Shown: in pieces, positions 1 to 10,900 of the stretch
Layout of the letters: every line of letters begins with the position of its first letter
How positions within the stretch are numbered: position 1 is the stretch's first letter
Origin: Salpingoeca rosetta
Taxonomy: Eukaryota > Opisthokonta > Choanoflagellata > Craspedida > Salpingoecidae
Length of the DNA stretch: 14,959 nt
Assembly: GCF_000188695.1 (NCBI RefSeq)
Contig: NW_004754932.1
Location: 358,249 to 373,207 of the forward strand
Direction: 5' to 3'
Notes under the pieces: generated by a model
What the model was told of the DNA's origin: nothing
Databases searched by the model: none
Seen by the model: the letters and a program-made list of their open reading frames with translations, nothing else
Program-made: the position numbers and the translations under genes

Positions 1-106
1 CGTGGGTGTGTTGGGAGAACATGAATGCAGGCATTGCTGCAAGTTTGTGGGCATGAGCGTGATCAGTACGTGTGGCTGGCACGCCACTGTGGCCCCACGA
101 ACGCAC
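1..106 (-). other. CCDC146: intron of the CCDC146-like gene, running off the left edge
   Basis: The exon ending at 107 is followed on the minus strand by GTGCGT, a good donor. Reading on to position 1, no downstream frame looks like coiled coil. An AG preceded by CTTGC near position 37 could be an acceptor, but the sequence after it does not continue the charged coiled-coil composition, so I leave this stretch as intron. Confidence 0.45.
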
Positions 107-359
107 CTCTGCCTGCGCACGCATGCGCTCTGCCTTGATGCGGTCGTTGCTCGCGTTGTCCACCGCCTGCTGCAGTTGCGCAATCCGGCGCACTGGACAC
201 ACACATACACACACGCACAGCACACGCACATCGAAATGAAAAAATGAAAACCCCGGTGAGTGAAGAAGTGAGGTTGAGGTGGAAGCAACAACTATTGCTG
301 TTGACATGATGACAGTTGTCCACACCACTTGGTGCTTGGCAAAGGGAGTGTACACGCAT

Positions 360-451
<92 letters not shown>

Positions 452-713
452 ACATGGGTGCGCACAGACACATGTGAAAGCACGCTCTCACCTTATCGGT
501 TGATTCGCCAATCTCAATGGCGCGCTTCTGCTCCGCTTCAATCTCCGCGTGCACCTTGGCCTTCATGTTTGTCAATTGTGTGCACAGTCCACCGAGTTGC
601 TCCTCTTTCGTCTGCAGTCGTGGTGGTGGTGGTGGTGGTGGTGCAAGTGAGGCAAGGACCAGGTGCAATAAAATAAGCGAGAACCAAAATGTGAGCTGAA
701 GGCATAACACATC

Positions 714-763
<50 letters not shown>

Positions 764-1468
764 TCCATGTATACAACACCATCCAACCTCTGATTGCCTG
801 AGGTGCTTCTGCAGTTTCTCCTTCTCGCGAAGTTTTCGCGTCAGCTACACGCAGCGCCGCCAACGTGTGATGTTTGGCGTTTTGGCAAAGTGAGAGAACG
901 ACGAAAGGCAGGGCGCATAAACCCACAAACGCATGCATGTACACAAGCACGCACACGAAGAAGTGCTCACACACACACACACATTCACACGTACACATAA
1001 ACTCGCGCACATGCACAGTTGCACACATGCACGACTCACGAGGTCCTGGCATGACTTGAGTTCCTTCTCCACCAGTCGTCGCTTTGTGTCGTAGAGCGCG
1101 CGATCGCCAAGCTGGCCCGTCGCCGCCTCCTTGTACTGTTCAACCTGTTGGCGTTGTGTGTGTGTTTGTGGTTGTGGTATGCGTCAAGCCTAAAGCATTG
1201 GGATCAAGAATGTCGTCAATACAATCAAGCACACACACGCACACACACACGCGCGCGCACCTCCTTCAAGCTGTGCTGATGACGGCGTTTCATGTTTTCG
1301 CGCTCGTGTTCCGCTTGCAACAGTTGAAGACCACACTCCTCCAACGCCGTGCGAAGCCGTTCCCTGGTGGCGTGTGGTGCGTGGGAGGGGAAGAGGGTGA
1401 GTTGGTGTTGTGAATGAGAAGAGCGTGTGGGTGCCTGGCATGTTGATCAGAACGCCGACGTTCACACG

Positions 1469-1531
<63 letters not shown>

Positions 1532-1857
1532 AAACACGCACGTCAAGAGCACTTACGCTTCGTCTTTTGCTGCTGTGATGTCGTGTCGAATCTGGTTGTA
1601 CTGCTCATCAGACTTCAGCAACTGGTCCTGTGATGTGCGTTTGCCATGGCATATGTGAGGAGACAGACGCAGAGCGTGTGCGCGTTTGTTCATGTGTGTA
1701 CGTGCATGTGTGCGTTTGTGCAAGTGTGCGGATCTCAGCGCCACATCCAGTTACACACACACACACGTGCACACACACACGCATGCACACACACGCATGC
1801 ACACACACGCGCATGCACACACACGCATGCACACACACGCGCATGCACACACACGCG

Positions 1858-1894
<37 letters not shown>

Positions 1895-2592
1895 CTTCAA
1901 CAAAGTCGAGACCAGCCATACAGGCAGGCAGCGAGCAACCGACCTCGACAAGATTGAAGGATGCCTCAATGACGTTGCACTGCTTCCGCGTCCGCACGGG
2001 AACATTCTGGATCATGGCAAGCTTCTGGGAGAGCTTTTCTGCACGCGCGCCCATGCTCTCCTGTGTTGGTTGCGGTGGGGAAAACGAGGATGGATAGTTG
2101 GTTGGATGGGCAGATGGTTGTTTGGGTGGATGGATGAGAGGATGGTTGAGTGCGTGGATTGCATGACGTGAGCGGCAAGTGGGCGAAGTGGAGACATCAC
2201 ATGCCCGCAGCCCGCCAGAACACGCGTACTTGCTCGTCACACACACACGTGCAGCGCATTGTCGCAAGCAAACAAAGCTACACGAGCACACACATGCAAA
2301 CACACACACGACAACACACACACACACACTCACTCACTCACTCACTCACTCACGCTTACGCACACACGCGCAAACACGCGCATGCTCGTGGTACGCACCA
2401 CGTCATCCTCATATTGGGCGATGGTGATCCGCATCTTCTCCTTGAGCTCCTCGTTTGCCGAATTCTCGCGTCTCAACTGCCGCGTTGAAACAGGAGAGCG
2501 TTGCTTATGTTCAGCGACACGGAAAAAGAACATACACTCGGAGGAACGCGCGCACACACACACACATACACACACATACACACACACACACA

Positions 2593-2632
<40 letters not shown>

Positions 2633-2912
2633 CTCTCTCTCTCTCTCTCTTTTACAGACCTTGATCATGTACTCCTCTGTGTCTGCAATGTGCTGCTGGA
2701 GCTTTGCCTCATCTTCCTTGTGCTGTGAAGCGACGGGACCAAGGAGCTCCCCGAGATCCATGTTCAGCGTATCGCGCTCGTCCTAAAGGTGGTGGTGGTG
2801 ATGAAGATGATGACGGCGTTGGTGGGCGGTGAGGGACTGCTGTGACAAGCACACAGATACTTGACAATCAGGTACACTTACGTACACAAGGTTGCACACA
2901 GACACACACATA

Positions 2913-2944
<32 letters not shown>

Positions 2945-3583
2945 CACACACAGTGCTGACCTGGAGAAGGGAGAGCTGCCGCTTGAGAGAGGCCGTTGTG
3001 CCTTGCAGCTCGTGGAGCTGTTTCGTCGCGTCCTGCAGTTCACGCTGCAGCTTTGCTTCCTTGCCTTCCTCTTCCGGTATCCCTGCTTTCCTCTCCTGTT
3101 GTATGATGTTGGCAGAGTCAACACGGCCCTCTTGCGTTTAGAGCTGGTGGGGGTATCGCGTTCTCTCGCGTGACACAGGTGTCGGACACGCGATTACACG
3201 TTCACGCCAAAGTCCCTCACTCTCACGCTCACACACACACTCACACGCTCACACACACACTCACACACATACACTCACGCACACACACATACACTCACAC
3301 ACACACACCTCTAGATCGCGTGCGAGAGATCTGCACTTGTCGTCGAGGTTTGCTGTTCTTGATTCAGACTGCTCCAAGGCCGAGCGCAGGCGCTCCATCA
3401 GCGCCCGCACGTCCGACTCGCCAACCCCATCCTGTAATCACACACAGACACACACAAGCACACACCATGTTTATACATATCACATACACACCATACACAT
3501 CGTGCACATCATGCACACCACGCACATCATCAAATCCACACCAACACTCTCACGCAGCTGTAGCCGGGACACCTTACCGCCAT
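107..3583 (-). CDS. CCDC146: CCDC146-like ciliary/centriolar coiled-coil protein, N-terminal part (twelve exons, 3' end outside window)
   Basis: Exons in transcript order: 3578-3583, 3309-3431, 2961-3128, 2660-2782, 2399-2476, 1944-2060, 1557-1627, 1261-1363, 1040-1144, 788-844, 492-611 and 107-169. All are flanked by GT donors and AG acceptors and join in phase to about 378 residues. The start ATG lies in AAAACCATGGCG, so the first exon carries only two codons (Met-Ala). The product is charged heptad coiled coil almost throughout (E, K, R, Q, L rich), with a conserved-looking break at IQNVPVRTRK in exon 6. From memory of human CCDC146, that break matches its TIPVQIGKE segment. The distance from the break to RKLREKE is 113 residues in both proteins, and from there to the EIEA/EMEA segment they align without gaps. 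CCDC146 (Chlamydomonas MBO2) acts at centrioles and in flagella. The family call is mine and unverified by search. The last exon (107-169) has a weak polypyrimidine tract and its acceptor is uncertain. Confidence 0.68.
363..449. repeat. (CA)n microsatellite in intron 11 of the CCDC146-like gene
   Basis: About 43 uninterrupted CA dinucleotides on the + strand, read as (TG)n in the sense of the minus-strand gene. It lies soon after the intron donor at 491. Long alternating purine-pyrimidine tracts like this can adopt Z-DNA. Confidence 0.97.
620..643. repeat. (GGT)n trinucleotide repeat next to an intron acceptor
   Basis: Eight GGT/GTG units on the + strand. In the minus-strand gene it reads as (ACC)n immediately before the CTGCAG acceptor of the exon ending at 611. 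The same intron carries (TG)n near its donor. Confidence 0.95.
717..759. repeat. (CA)n microsatellite in intron 10 of the CCDC146-like gene
   Basis: About 21 CA units on the + strand, (TG)n in the sense strand, about 30 nt downstream of the donor GTTGGA at 787. Confidence 0.95.
1471..1529. repeat. (CA)n microsatellite in intron 7 of the CCDC146-like gene
   Basis: About 29 CA units on the + strand, (TG)n in the sense strand. It follows the strong donor GTAAGT at 1556-1551. Confidence 0.95.
1754..1890. repeat. CA-rich minisatellite with GCATGC palindromes in intron 6 of the CCDC146-like gene
   Basis: GCATGC hexamers start at 1781, 1795, 1811, 1825 and 1841. Their spacing alternates 14, 16, 14, 16 bases, giving a 30-base higher-order unit embedded in (CA)n. 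A plain (CA)n tail runs from 1864 to 1890. The tract is almost entirely alternating purine-pyrimidine. Confidence 0.93.
2290..2353. repeat. (CA)n followed by (CACT)n in intron 5 of the CCDC146-like gene
   Basis: CA repeat passing into about seven CACT units between 2327 and 2353. In the gene's sense strand the order is (AGTG)n then (TG)n, close to the donor at 2398. Confidence 0.92.
2551..2651. repeat. (CA)n/(TACA)n tract followed by (CT)n in intron 4 of the CCDC146-like gene
   Basis: Interrupted CA repeat to 2629, then about 11 CT units to 2651. In the sense strand it reads donor, (GA)n, then (TG)n. The whole 183-nt intron has no stop codon in the exon frame. Confidence 0.93.
2905..2952. 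repeat. (CGCA)n and (CA)n tract in intron 3 of the CCDC146-like gene
   Basis: Five or so CGCA units at 2913-2932 passing into CA dinucleotides, just downstream in sense of the GTCAGC donor at 2960-2955. Confidence 0.9.
3221..3308. repeat. Imperfect (CA)n/(CACTCA)n tract in intron 2 of the CCDC146-like gene
   Basis: CA repeats interrupted by CTCA, CGCTCA and TACA. The (TG)n sense repeat begins at the donor itself, since the exon ends GAG and the intron opens GTGTGTGT. Confidence 0.88.
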
Positions 3584-3604
3584 GGTTTTGCCGGTGAATG
3601 CTGG

Positions 3605-3720
3605 CACTATGCGTGTCTGTTTACGTGTCTATGTACGTGTCTGTGTACTCGTGTGTCTGTGTACTCGTGTGCCTATGTACGTGTCTGTGTACGTGTCTAT
3701 GTACGTGTCTGTGTGCTCGT
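3605..3720. repeat. TGTGT[C/A]CTCGTG / TGTCTATGTACG variant repeat upstream of the CCDC146-like start
   Basis: Roughly ten variant copies of a 10-12 base unit around GTGTCT and GTAC, beginning about 20 bases upstream of the start codon of the minus-strand gene. It probably lies in the 5' leader or promoter. Confidence 0.8.
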
Positions 3721-4431
3721 GGTCTGCCTCACAGCACCACACACCTCCAAGCAGTCGCGCTGTTTGCTGTTTGCTGTCTCTGCGTCTTGGCAACAACAAC
3801 AACAAGCAGCAGCGGCAGCTTTCGTTAATTCGGCATCGAATCGCCAGTAGAAATTAAAAAATTGGTATCGGGGGGTGGTTCGTTTATTTTTTCCCTGAAG
3901 CCAAAGCAAGAAGGCAAAGCGACACAACAAGAGCAATCTCACACCACACACACACACACAAACACAACTCCCAACCTCGACCACATCAAAGACGTGACCA
4001 CTCTCTGCTCTGTGTTGTGATACGAGACACGCGTCTCCCCCTCCCTATCCTGACACTTGCATTGCTCGCGGCCCAGGACCACCGCCACAGTTTGCTGCTG
4101 CCGGTTGTGACTGACTCAGAAGGTTCTCACCGCTTGCCATCAGGTGGGCACACGCTGCTCTGTGTTTTGATTTCCACCACCCAACAAATCCAGCCAGCAA
4201 CACTCTCCCTGTCATGTCATTGCACTTGTTCAGCCCTCGTCCTTGTCAGCCAGCGTGGCGTTGTCCACAACCAACTGTGCAACCCCTGTACACGCGCTTG
4301 GTTCACAGCACCACTTTGTATTCATCCGTTGGTTCACAGTCATCCGTCCATCCAACACATCGCCATTGATTGACTCTTTCATTCATTCATTCATCCCATT
4401 CATCAATCAACCACCACCGCACTCCTGACCC

Positions 4432-4459
4432 ACTCGTACCACTCGTACCACTCGTACAA
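4432..4459. repeat. ACTCGTACC 9-base tandem repeat
   Basis: Three full copies and a partial copy of ACTCGTACC, about 215 bases upstream of the start codon of the scaffold gene. GTAC inside each unit is palindromic. Confidence 0.88.
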
Positions 4460-4672
4460 CTCACCTCCTGACACACACACACGCACACCACACACTGCGG
4501 TGTCTCATCCTTGAACGTTTCTGGTTCCCTTACTTGTGCCTGCTTGGTCATGTTAGCACAAGGCACGCCACCCTCTGCGGCAGTGCATGACAGCAGCACT
4601 CCGGCCAGCAGACGCAACAACTGCCTTCAAGGTCCCGGCACAGCTCACGTGGATGCCCACGCCAGAGAAAGA

Positions 4673-7600
4673 ATGGCGACGTTGAAGCAAAACATCAAGA
4701 GCGCCCTGCGCCAACGCGGTGTCAAGCTGTGGAAGCCCCCATATACGTGAGTGTGGAGCAGTGCCCTGTCAGCATGACTGGTGTCATGGGAGGCTTTGAT
4801 TGTCTGCTGTGTCTTGAATCTGCTCACCTTTGGGGGTGTTTTTTTTTCCTTGTGTGACTGTGCGGGTGACTACGCGAGCAGGAAAGATGATGGCTCTGCT
4901 GATATCCCAGACGACCTCATCAACGAAATCGCAGACTTGGTGGAATCAGGTTAGAGTTAGACGAGTGTGTGCTTGTATGGTTGTGTGTGTGTGTGCGTGG
5001 TTGTATGTTGTGTGTGTGTGTGTGTGTGTGCGTGCGTGCGTGCGTGTGCATGCGTGTGCCGCTGTGCGAGCATGCACGCAATCAGCAGTGACAAACAAGC
5101 TGTTCACTCATCTCATCCAAGTTCTCATCTCGCACCCTTTACACGTACATGCACCAATGACCTACCACCAACCCCCCCCCCCTTTTCTCCCTCAGACACC
5201 GCTGCCGTCGCTGAGGTGCTGGAGGATCTGCGGGAGCACTCTGTCCGTAAAGCCGAGAAGAAGAAGAAACCCGCACCATCTTCGTCATCGGCATCCACAT
5301 CCTCACGCACGTTCAGCCTGAGCCTGTTCAAGTCTGGGCAGAAGCGGCGAGAGCAGCTGGCGCAGAACATGGTGTCGTTTAAGAACGACGCGTTTTTCAT
5401 GGCGCAGGAGCAATCGCAGCAGCTCAAGCCGAAGCGGCCCGACGAGGAGCCGGCCTACTTTGACGACCTCACCCCAGAGCAGCAGGCCGAGTATGAGGCA
5501 AGCCTCAAGCACTACCCACCAGCCGGCGTGCGCGGCAGCGACAAGGACAAGTACAAGCAGCGCGCACAGCAGGAAGCAGCAGCGGAGGCGCAACCTGGCT
5601 CCAACCACCAGCAGGAGCAGCAAAAGCAGGAAGAACAACCGCAGGAAGAGCAGGACGAAGGAAATGGCGATGCTGTCACTGCAAACGGGCACAAGCACCA
5701 ACAAGATACAGACACAGACGACGGCGAGGCGGTATGTGCGCGCGTGTGTGTGCGATGTATGTGTGTGTTTGTGCGATGTATGTATGTGTGTTTGTGTGTG
5801 TTTACAGCACGAGTGTGTCTGCTTGCTTGCCACACGACCCGTGCATGCGCACGACCCCAACCTTCATACGTTTTGTGCTTGCTTTGTTTCATTTCACACC
5901 ACTTACCTCCACTCATCATTACTCATCATTACTCATCACCACCACCCCATTGACATCTGTGCAGAGCGACACGCTTGGGGAGCTGGAGTCGCGGGGAACG
6001 ACGACGATGATCTCGTTTGCACGGTCGCCGTCGGGGACACAGCTCGTGTCTGTCTCCAGGGAAGAAGACAAGGAGGACGCTGATGGCGATGGTGAAGCAG
6101 CAGCAGGGACTGACGGCGGGAAGAAGAACAAGAAGAAGGACAAGGAGAAGGAGAAGGAGAAGAAGAAGCACGAGAAGGCAAAGAAGCACAAGAAACACGA
6201 CAAGTCTGTCAACTTTGCTGCTCAGCCAGAGGATATTGCAGACACGGACGCGCACGAGCATAGCCCAGCTGGCAACAGCCAAGATCAAGAACACCACGAG
6301 CAGCAGGAGCACGCCCAGGCGCAGGACGGCGAGGCCGGGGATGCCGCTGCTGCTGAGTTGGGCGGCAGCGGTGGCGAACACGGACACCCGGCCCGGCGCG
6401 AGACGCGCGGAAAGAAGTTCCTGCGATCGCTGACAAAGCGGTGGCGCAAGAAGGAGGACAATGGCGCCGGTGCGGGTGTGACCGCAGCCGTCGGTGGGGT
6501 GTCGTCGTCATCATCGTCGTCAGCCTCCACGGCGTCTGGTGCGGGTGCAGGCTCGCACGTGCGTGTGATCCAACCGAGCACAGAGCTGAAGGCAAACGAG
6601 ATGAAGATGACGGACGAGCAGCGCATCGCCGTGATGAGCATGGTGCGTGATGGCAAGCTGTCTGTTGACGAAGCCATCGCGAAAGTGCTTGCTGTTGAGG
6701 AACTGCTTGCACTCGGCAGTCTCCCCGGCGGCGGCACCGGCAATGAAGGCAAGGCCGACGAGAACGGTGACGCTGGTGATGGTGCTGATGGTGCTGATGG
6801 TGCTGATGGTGATGGCGCAAAGGAAGGCGATGATACGGAAGAGCAGGAAGACGAGGACATTCGCATCCCGGATCAGGCCAGGAAGGCCATCATGCACCAG
6901 GTCGGTCAGGGTCGTGTGATTGTGTCTCTTGGCAAATTGTTGTCTTGTTTCTCGCATGGGCTTCGTGCGCCTGGAACACGGGTGCCCAACACAGAGACGC
7001 ATGCACTCTATCTCTCTTTCACACACACACCCACACGCACACATGCACACACTCATGCACACATGCACACACACATGCACACACACACATATGCACACAC
7101 TCATGCACACACACACACTCACGCACTTCCACGCACTCATGCACACACACACACTCTCTCTCTCTCTGTGTGTGCACACACACGCACGTGCACACGTACC
7201 CACTCACACATCATCCCCCCTCCCTTTTCTCGAACGAAACTGCGCAGGTGAAACTGGGCAAGCTGACGGTGGACGAGGCAATCAACCGCATCCTTGATGT
7301 AGAATCGCAAATGAAACGCACACGCGACTTCAAGAAAGCGCTGAGTCAATCGGAAATGTTTTCCTCCGACGAGCTTGCGTACATCAACGCCGCGCTGGAA
7401 AACCAGGTGCCGCTGCGGCACAACACCCTCTCCCGCCCCAAGATGAGCCACCGTAAGCCCAACAGAGAGACGCTTCGCAGCTCGCGCGCAGTCAAGTCTG
7501 ACTTGTTTAGCGAGGCACCACGGCGCCTGACCGTGACCGCGGGCACTGCCACTCGCACCGCGACAACCAAGACAAAGACCACCACCACTACCACGGTCAC

Positions 7601-7926
7601 TGGCGCTGGCGCTGACGAGAGCGTGGTCGATGTTGAGCAGGAGGAGGAGACAGAAGAGACGACGCAAGTGGCTGAGGCCGTTGCCGTGACGAGCGAGGAA
7701 AGCACACATGAGCAAGAGCAACAACAGCGGGACGAACAGCAGCAGGAACGGGAACAGGAACAGGGGTCGTTTGCCGTTGTTGCGCCGTCTGGTCGCACGT
7801 CGACATCTGACGCAGCATCGTCCTCCGTGCACAGCTGGCTGCAGGACATGCAGCTCGAGGTGTGTGCGTTGGGCTGCGTTGCTTTTTGGGGAGTTGTTGA
7901 GTTGAGTGGGCCGGAATTGTGTCGCC

Positions 7927-7987
<61 letters not shown>

Positions 7988-10900
7988 GGGGGGGGGATGG
8001 TGTGTGCATGTGCATGATGTCCCTGATGTTCCTTGTCTTGTTGTGTGCACCCCTGCACGCGTGCCCGCACTTAACTCACGCATATTTCCCCTCACGCACC
8101 ACAACACAACACAACACAACACACAACTCGTGTGTTGGCGTTCATGCAGAGATACACGCAGACGTTTATCGAGCATGGTTTTGACGACACGGAGTTTGTG
8201 TCTGACGTGACGGCGTCTGATCTTGATGAGATGGGCATCACAGATGGTGGGCACCAACGCACCATCCTGGACCGCGCTGCCATGCTCGCCCACTCAACCG
8301 AGGCAGCAGAGTCAACCGAGGCAGTGGAGGAGGAACAGCATGAGGAAGAAGCGGGGGAAACGGCCGTGGAAGGTGCTGGCGAGGAGGCACAGACGCCGGC
8401 GCAGGCATCAAGCGAAGACGCAGCTGCTAATGAAGCAGAGAAAGCAGAGGAGGAGAGCGCCGCTGTTGGTGCAGATGTGGCTGAAGCGCAACAAGACCAT
8501 CACCCGCAAGCAGCAGCAAGCGAAGCACAGCAACAAGGGCAAGAACAACCGGAACAAGAAGAAGACGAAGGGGAAGAGGAAACCACAACCACCACTGCAG
8601 CCACAACAGCAGCCAGCACCGCCGCTGCTGAAGGCGCAGAGCAGCAGCAACAGGAGGACGCACAAGGAGCAGCGTCATCAAAGCCATCAGAGTCATCGGC
8701 ACAGGGCGATGAAGGGTCACAGGCAGCGGCTGTGAAACGGCAGTCCAGCGAGCCGCCCACGTTCAAGGCGTCGGAGCTGCACCTGACAAAAGAACAGCAG
8801 CTGGAGGTGTTAATGCTGGTGAAGAGCGGGAAACTGACGCAAGACGAGGCGGTGGCGAAGGTGCTGCAATTGGAGGACCAGATCAAGCGCCAGACCAGCG
8901 AGCCCGAGGTGGACGAGGAAGGCTTCACGGTTGTGAAAGACAACGACCCTCGCAACCCGTTTGGGCCGTCCCCTGCCGACCTGTTCAAGGCCACGTTCAG
9001 CGACAAGAAGAGGGAGGATGATGACGACAGCGACACGACCGACACAGAGCGCGAGGATGAAGCGGATGCTGCGGGACACGCGCGCATGGGCGGTGCTGGC
9101 GATGGCGACGGCGGCGGCGATAGCGATGATGAGGAGCGAAAGCCCCGCGCACGCACGAACACCATCAAGTTCCGCATCAAGTCTGTGCCAGAGGCGACGG
9201 CTGCGGAGTCCTCGTCTCCATTTGACGCCTCAAACCCGTTCCTGCAGCCCGTGACAGCAGCACCAGCGACAGCTGATGCGTTGGCCGGTGAGGGCGCCAC
9301 CGCAACCACCACCACGACTACTGCTGTGACAGCGGCAGCCACGGGCGACTGGGCAACAGACGCGTGGGGAACAGCGGCAGCAACCGCCACAACGGAAGGG
9401 GACAATAGCAATGAGGCCGCATTTGCAACACAGGAGACGCCGGCTGCTGCTGTTGCTGTTGAGCGTGAGCAACAGCAGGGTGGGCAGGGCAGTGGAGAAG
9501 AAGGCAGCGGCGCCAAAGAACCCGCCGCCACAGGCCCCCTGTTTGATGACTCATCTGTGGATCCATTCGCTGTTGCTGCTGAGACGGCATCTGACGCGAG
9601 CGCGTCTGGGTTTGGCGACGACGATCCGTTTGCCCCTCCGCCCACAACATCCACAACAACCGCAGCAGCAGCGCAGGAAAAGGGCGAGGATGCGTTTGCA
9701 GTGACGTTTGATGAGCCAAAGCCGGTGGTCACGAAGGAGGAGGAAGAGGAGAAGAAGGAGGAGAAGAAGGCAGAAGGAGAGGCGAAAGAGCAGCAGGAGG
9801 AGCAGGAGGAGCAGGAGGCAGTTGAAGTGAAGAAGGAAGAGCAGGAGCAGCAGGAGGCAGTTGAAGTGAAGAAGGAAGAGGAAGAAGGGGAGGAGAAGGA
9901 AGAAGTGAAAGCAGAGGAACAGGCGGAGACAACCAAGGGAGATGTGACCCCAGCCGCTACCACGGCAGCTGCGCCACAAGAAGAGCCAGAGACCCAAGCA
10001 GAGAAGGAGGTCGTTGCAGCAGAGGTTACCCATGAGAAGAGAGAGGGAGAGCCGAAACCTACAACGGAGACGGTCGATGTGCACGAAGGGAAGCCAGCGC
10101 CTGAAGAGAAGCCAGCAGAGGCAACAACAGGTGCCGCTTTCCTGGAAGCACCAAAGCAGGAAGCGCAACAGGCACCAGCAACAGCAACGCCAGCAACAAC
10201 ACCAGCGGCAGCAGCAGCCGAGGAGGCGACAGCGGCACAGCCAACAGAGAAACCATCTGCAATAACAGCTGCGCCTGCAACAACAGGTGTGCCGCTGTCT
10301 GTGGCGGCGATTGCGGCGAAGAAGAAGAAGCCGCCACCGCCACCGGTTGCGCGCAAGACGCCCGGCCACTCTCGGCAAGGGTCACAGACGTCCTCAACGC
10401 CTGCGTCGCCAGCAAGGACGGCAGCAGCACCTGCGGTTGCAGCGAAGAAGAAGAAGAAGGCGCCACCACCTCCGCCCGTGAAGAGAAGAGATACACACAG
10501 CCGCACGGCCAGCAACGTGAGCACCGCGAGCAGCGGCGCAGGTGGCAGCGTGAGTGACGCTGTGACCACGCCCACGTCTACAGCAGATGGGCACGCCCAA
10601 CAGGCGAAGCCAGACGCAGCGCCAGTCACGCAGCAGCAGCAGCAGCAGCAGCAGGCTGAGGTGGCAATGAAGGCGGAACAAATCACAGCATCGTCGTCAA
10701 CAACAACTACAACAACAACAACAGCAACCGTGACAAGCGCTACGGCCACGACAGCCACGAAGACAGTGACTGCGTCTGCCAGCGCAGCGTCGGGCCACAG
10801 TCGCATCTACCAGGCACTGAACCCGCAGGTGCTGTGGGCGGAGACGGACGAGGACCGCAAGCGACGCGAAGCGAAGAAGACGGTGCTCACCGGTGTTGGC

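Larger units (their letters stand above)
3584..4672. other. Divergent intergenic region between the CCDC146-like gene and the SAM scaffold gene
   Basis: About 1.1 kb separates two divergent start codons, so both promoters and 5' leaders should lie here. No convincing open frame is present and I see no clear TATA box. It holds a TGTGTCTATGTAC-type repeat (3605-3720), an AT-rich patch near 3850-3895, short (CA)n near 3950, an ATTC run near 4378-4396 and a 9-base repeat at 4432-4459. Some of it may be spliced 5' leader. Confidence 0.6.
7827..8287 (+). other. SAM (sterile alpha motif) domain of the scaffold protein, split by intron 5
   Basis: First part 7827-7859 (VHSWLQDMQLE) and second part 8150-8287 (RYTQTFIEHG.. 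to ILDRAAML), joined in phase 0. The SAM pattern is clear: WL..+.L..Y...F...GFDD..F...VT..DLDEMGI...GHQ..IL. SAM domains mediate homo- or hetero-oligomerisation and sometimes RNA or lipid binding. Residues ~732-789. Confidence 0.88.

Noticed and set aside
170..198. Alternative acceptor at about 191-192 that would add RRIAQLQQ to the last CCDC146-like exon
   Set aside because: It fits the coiled coil but needs phase 1, whereas the upstream exon ends in phase 0 at a good GTGAGA donor; kept only as an uncertainty.
279..503. Open frames encoding long Thr-His or Val-Cys runs, here and across the window
   Set aside because: They are (CA)n/(GT)n microsatellites read through, which have no stop codons in any frame; they lie in introns with clear splice sites.
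1754..1870. CRISPR-like array of evenly spaced palindromes
   Set aside because: There are no unique spacers; the intervening sequence is CA repeat, and the host is eukaryotic.
4017..4373. 118-codon open frame in the divergent intergenic region
   Set aside because: No domain, atypical codon use compared with the real exons, and no good splice partners; probably leader or spacer.
8500..10806. 768-residue open frame on the minus strand opposite exon 6
   Set aside because: It mirrors the GC-rich third positions and low-complexity codons of the sense exon, gives Ser/Ala/Val-rich nonsense, and has no recognisable domain.
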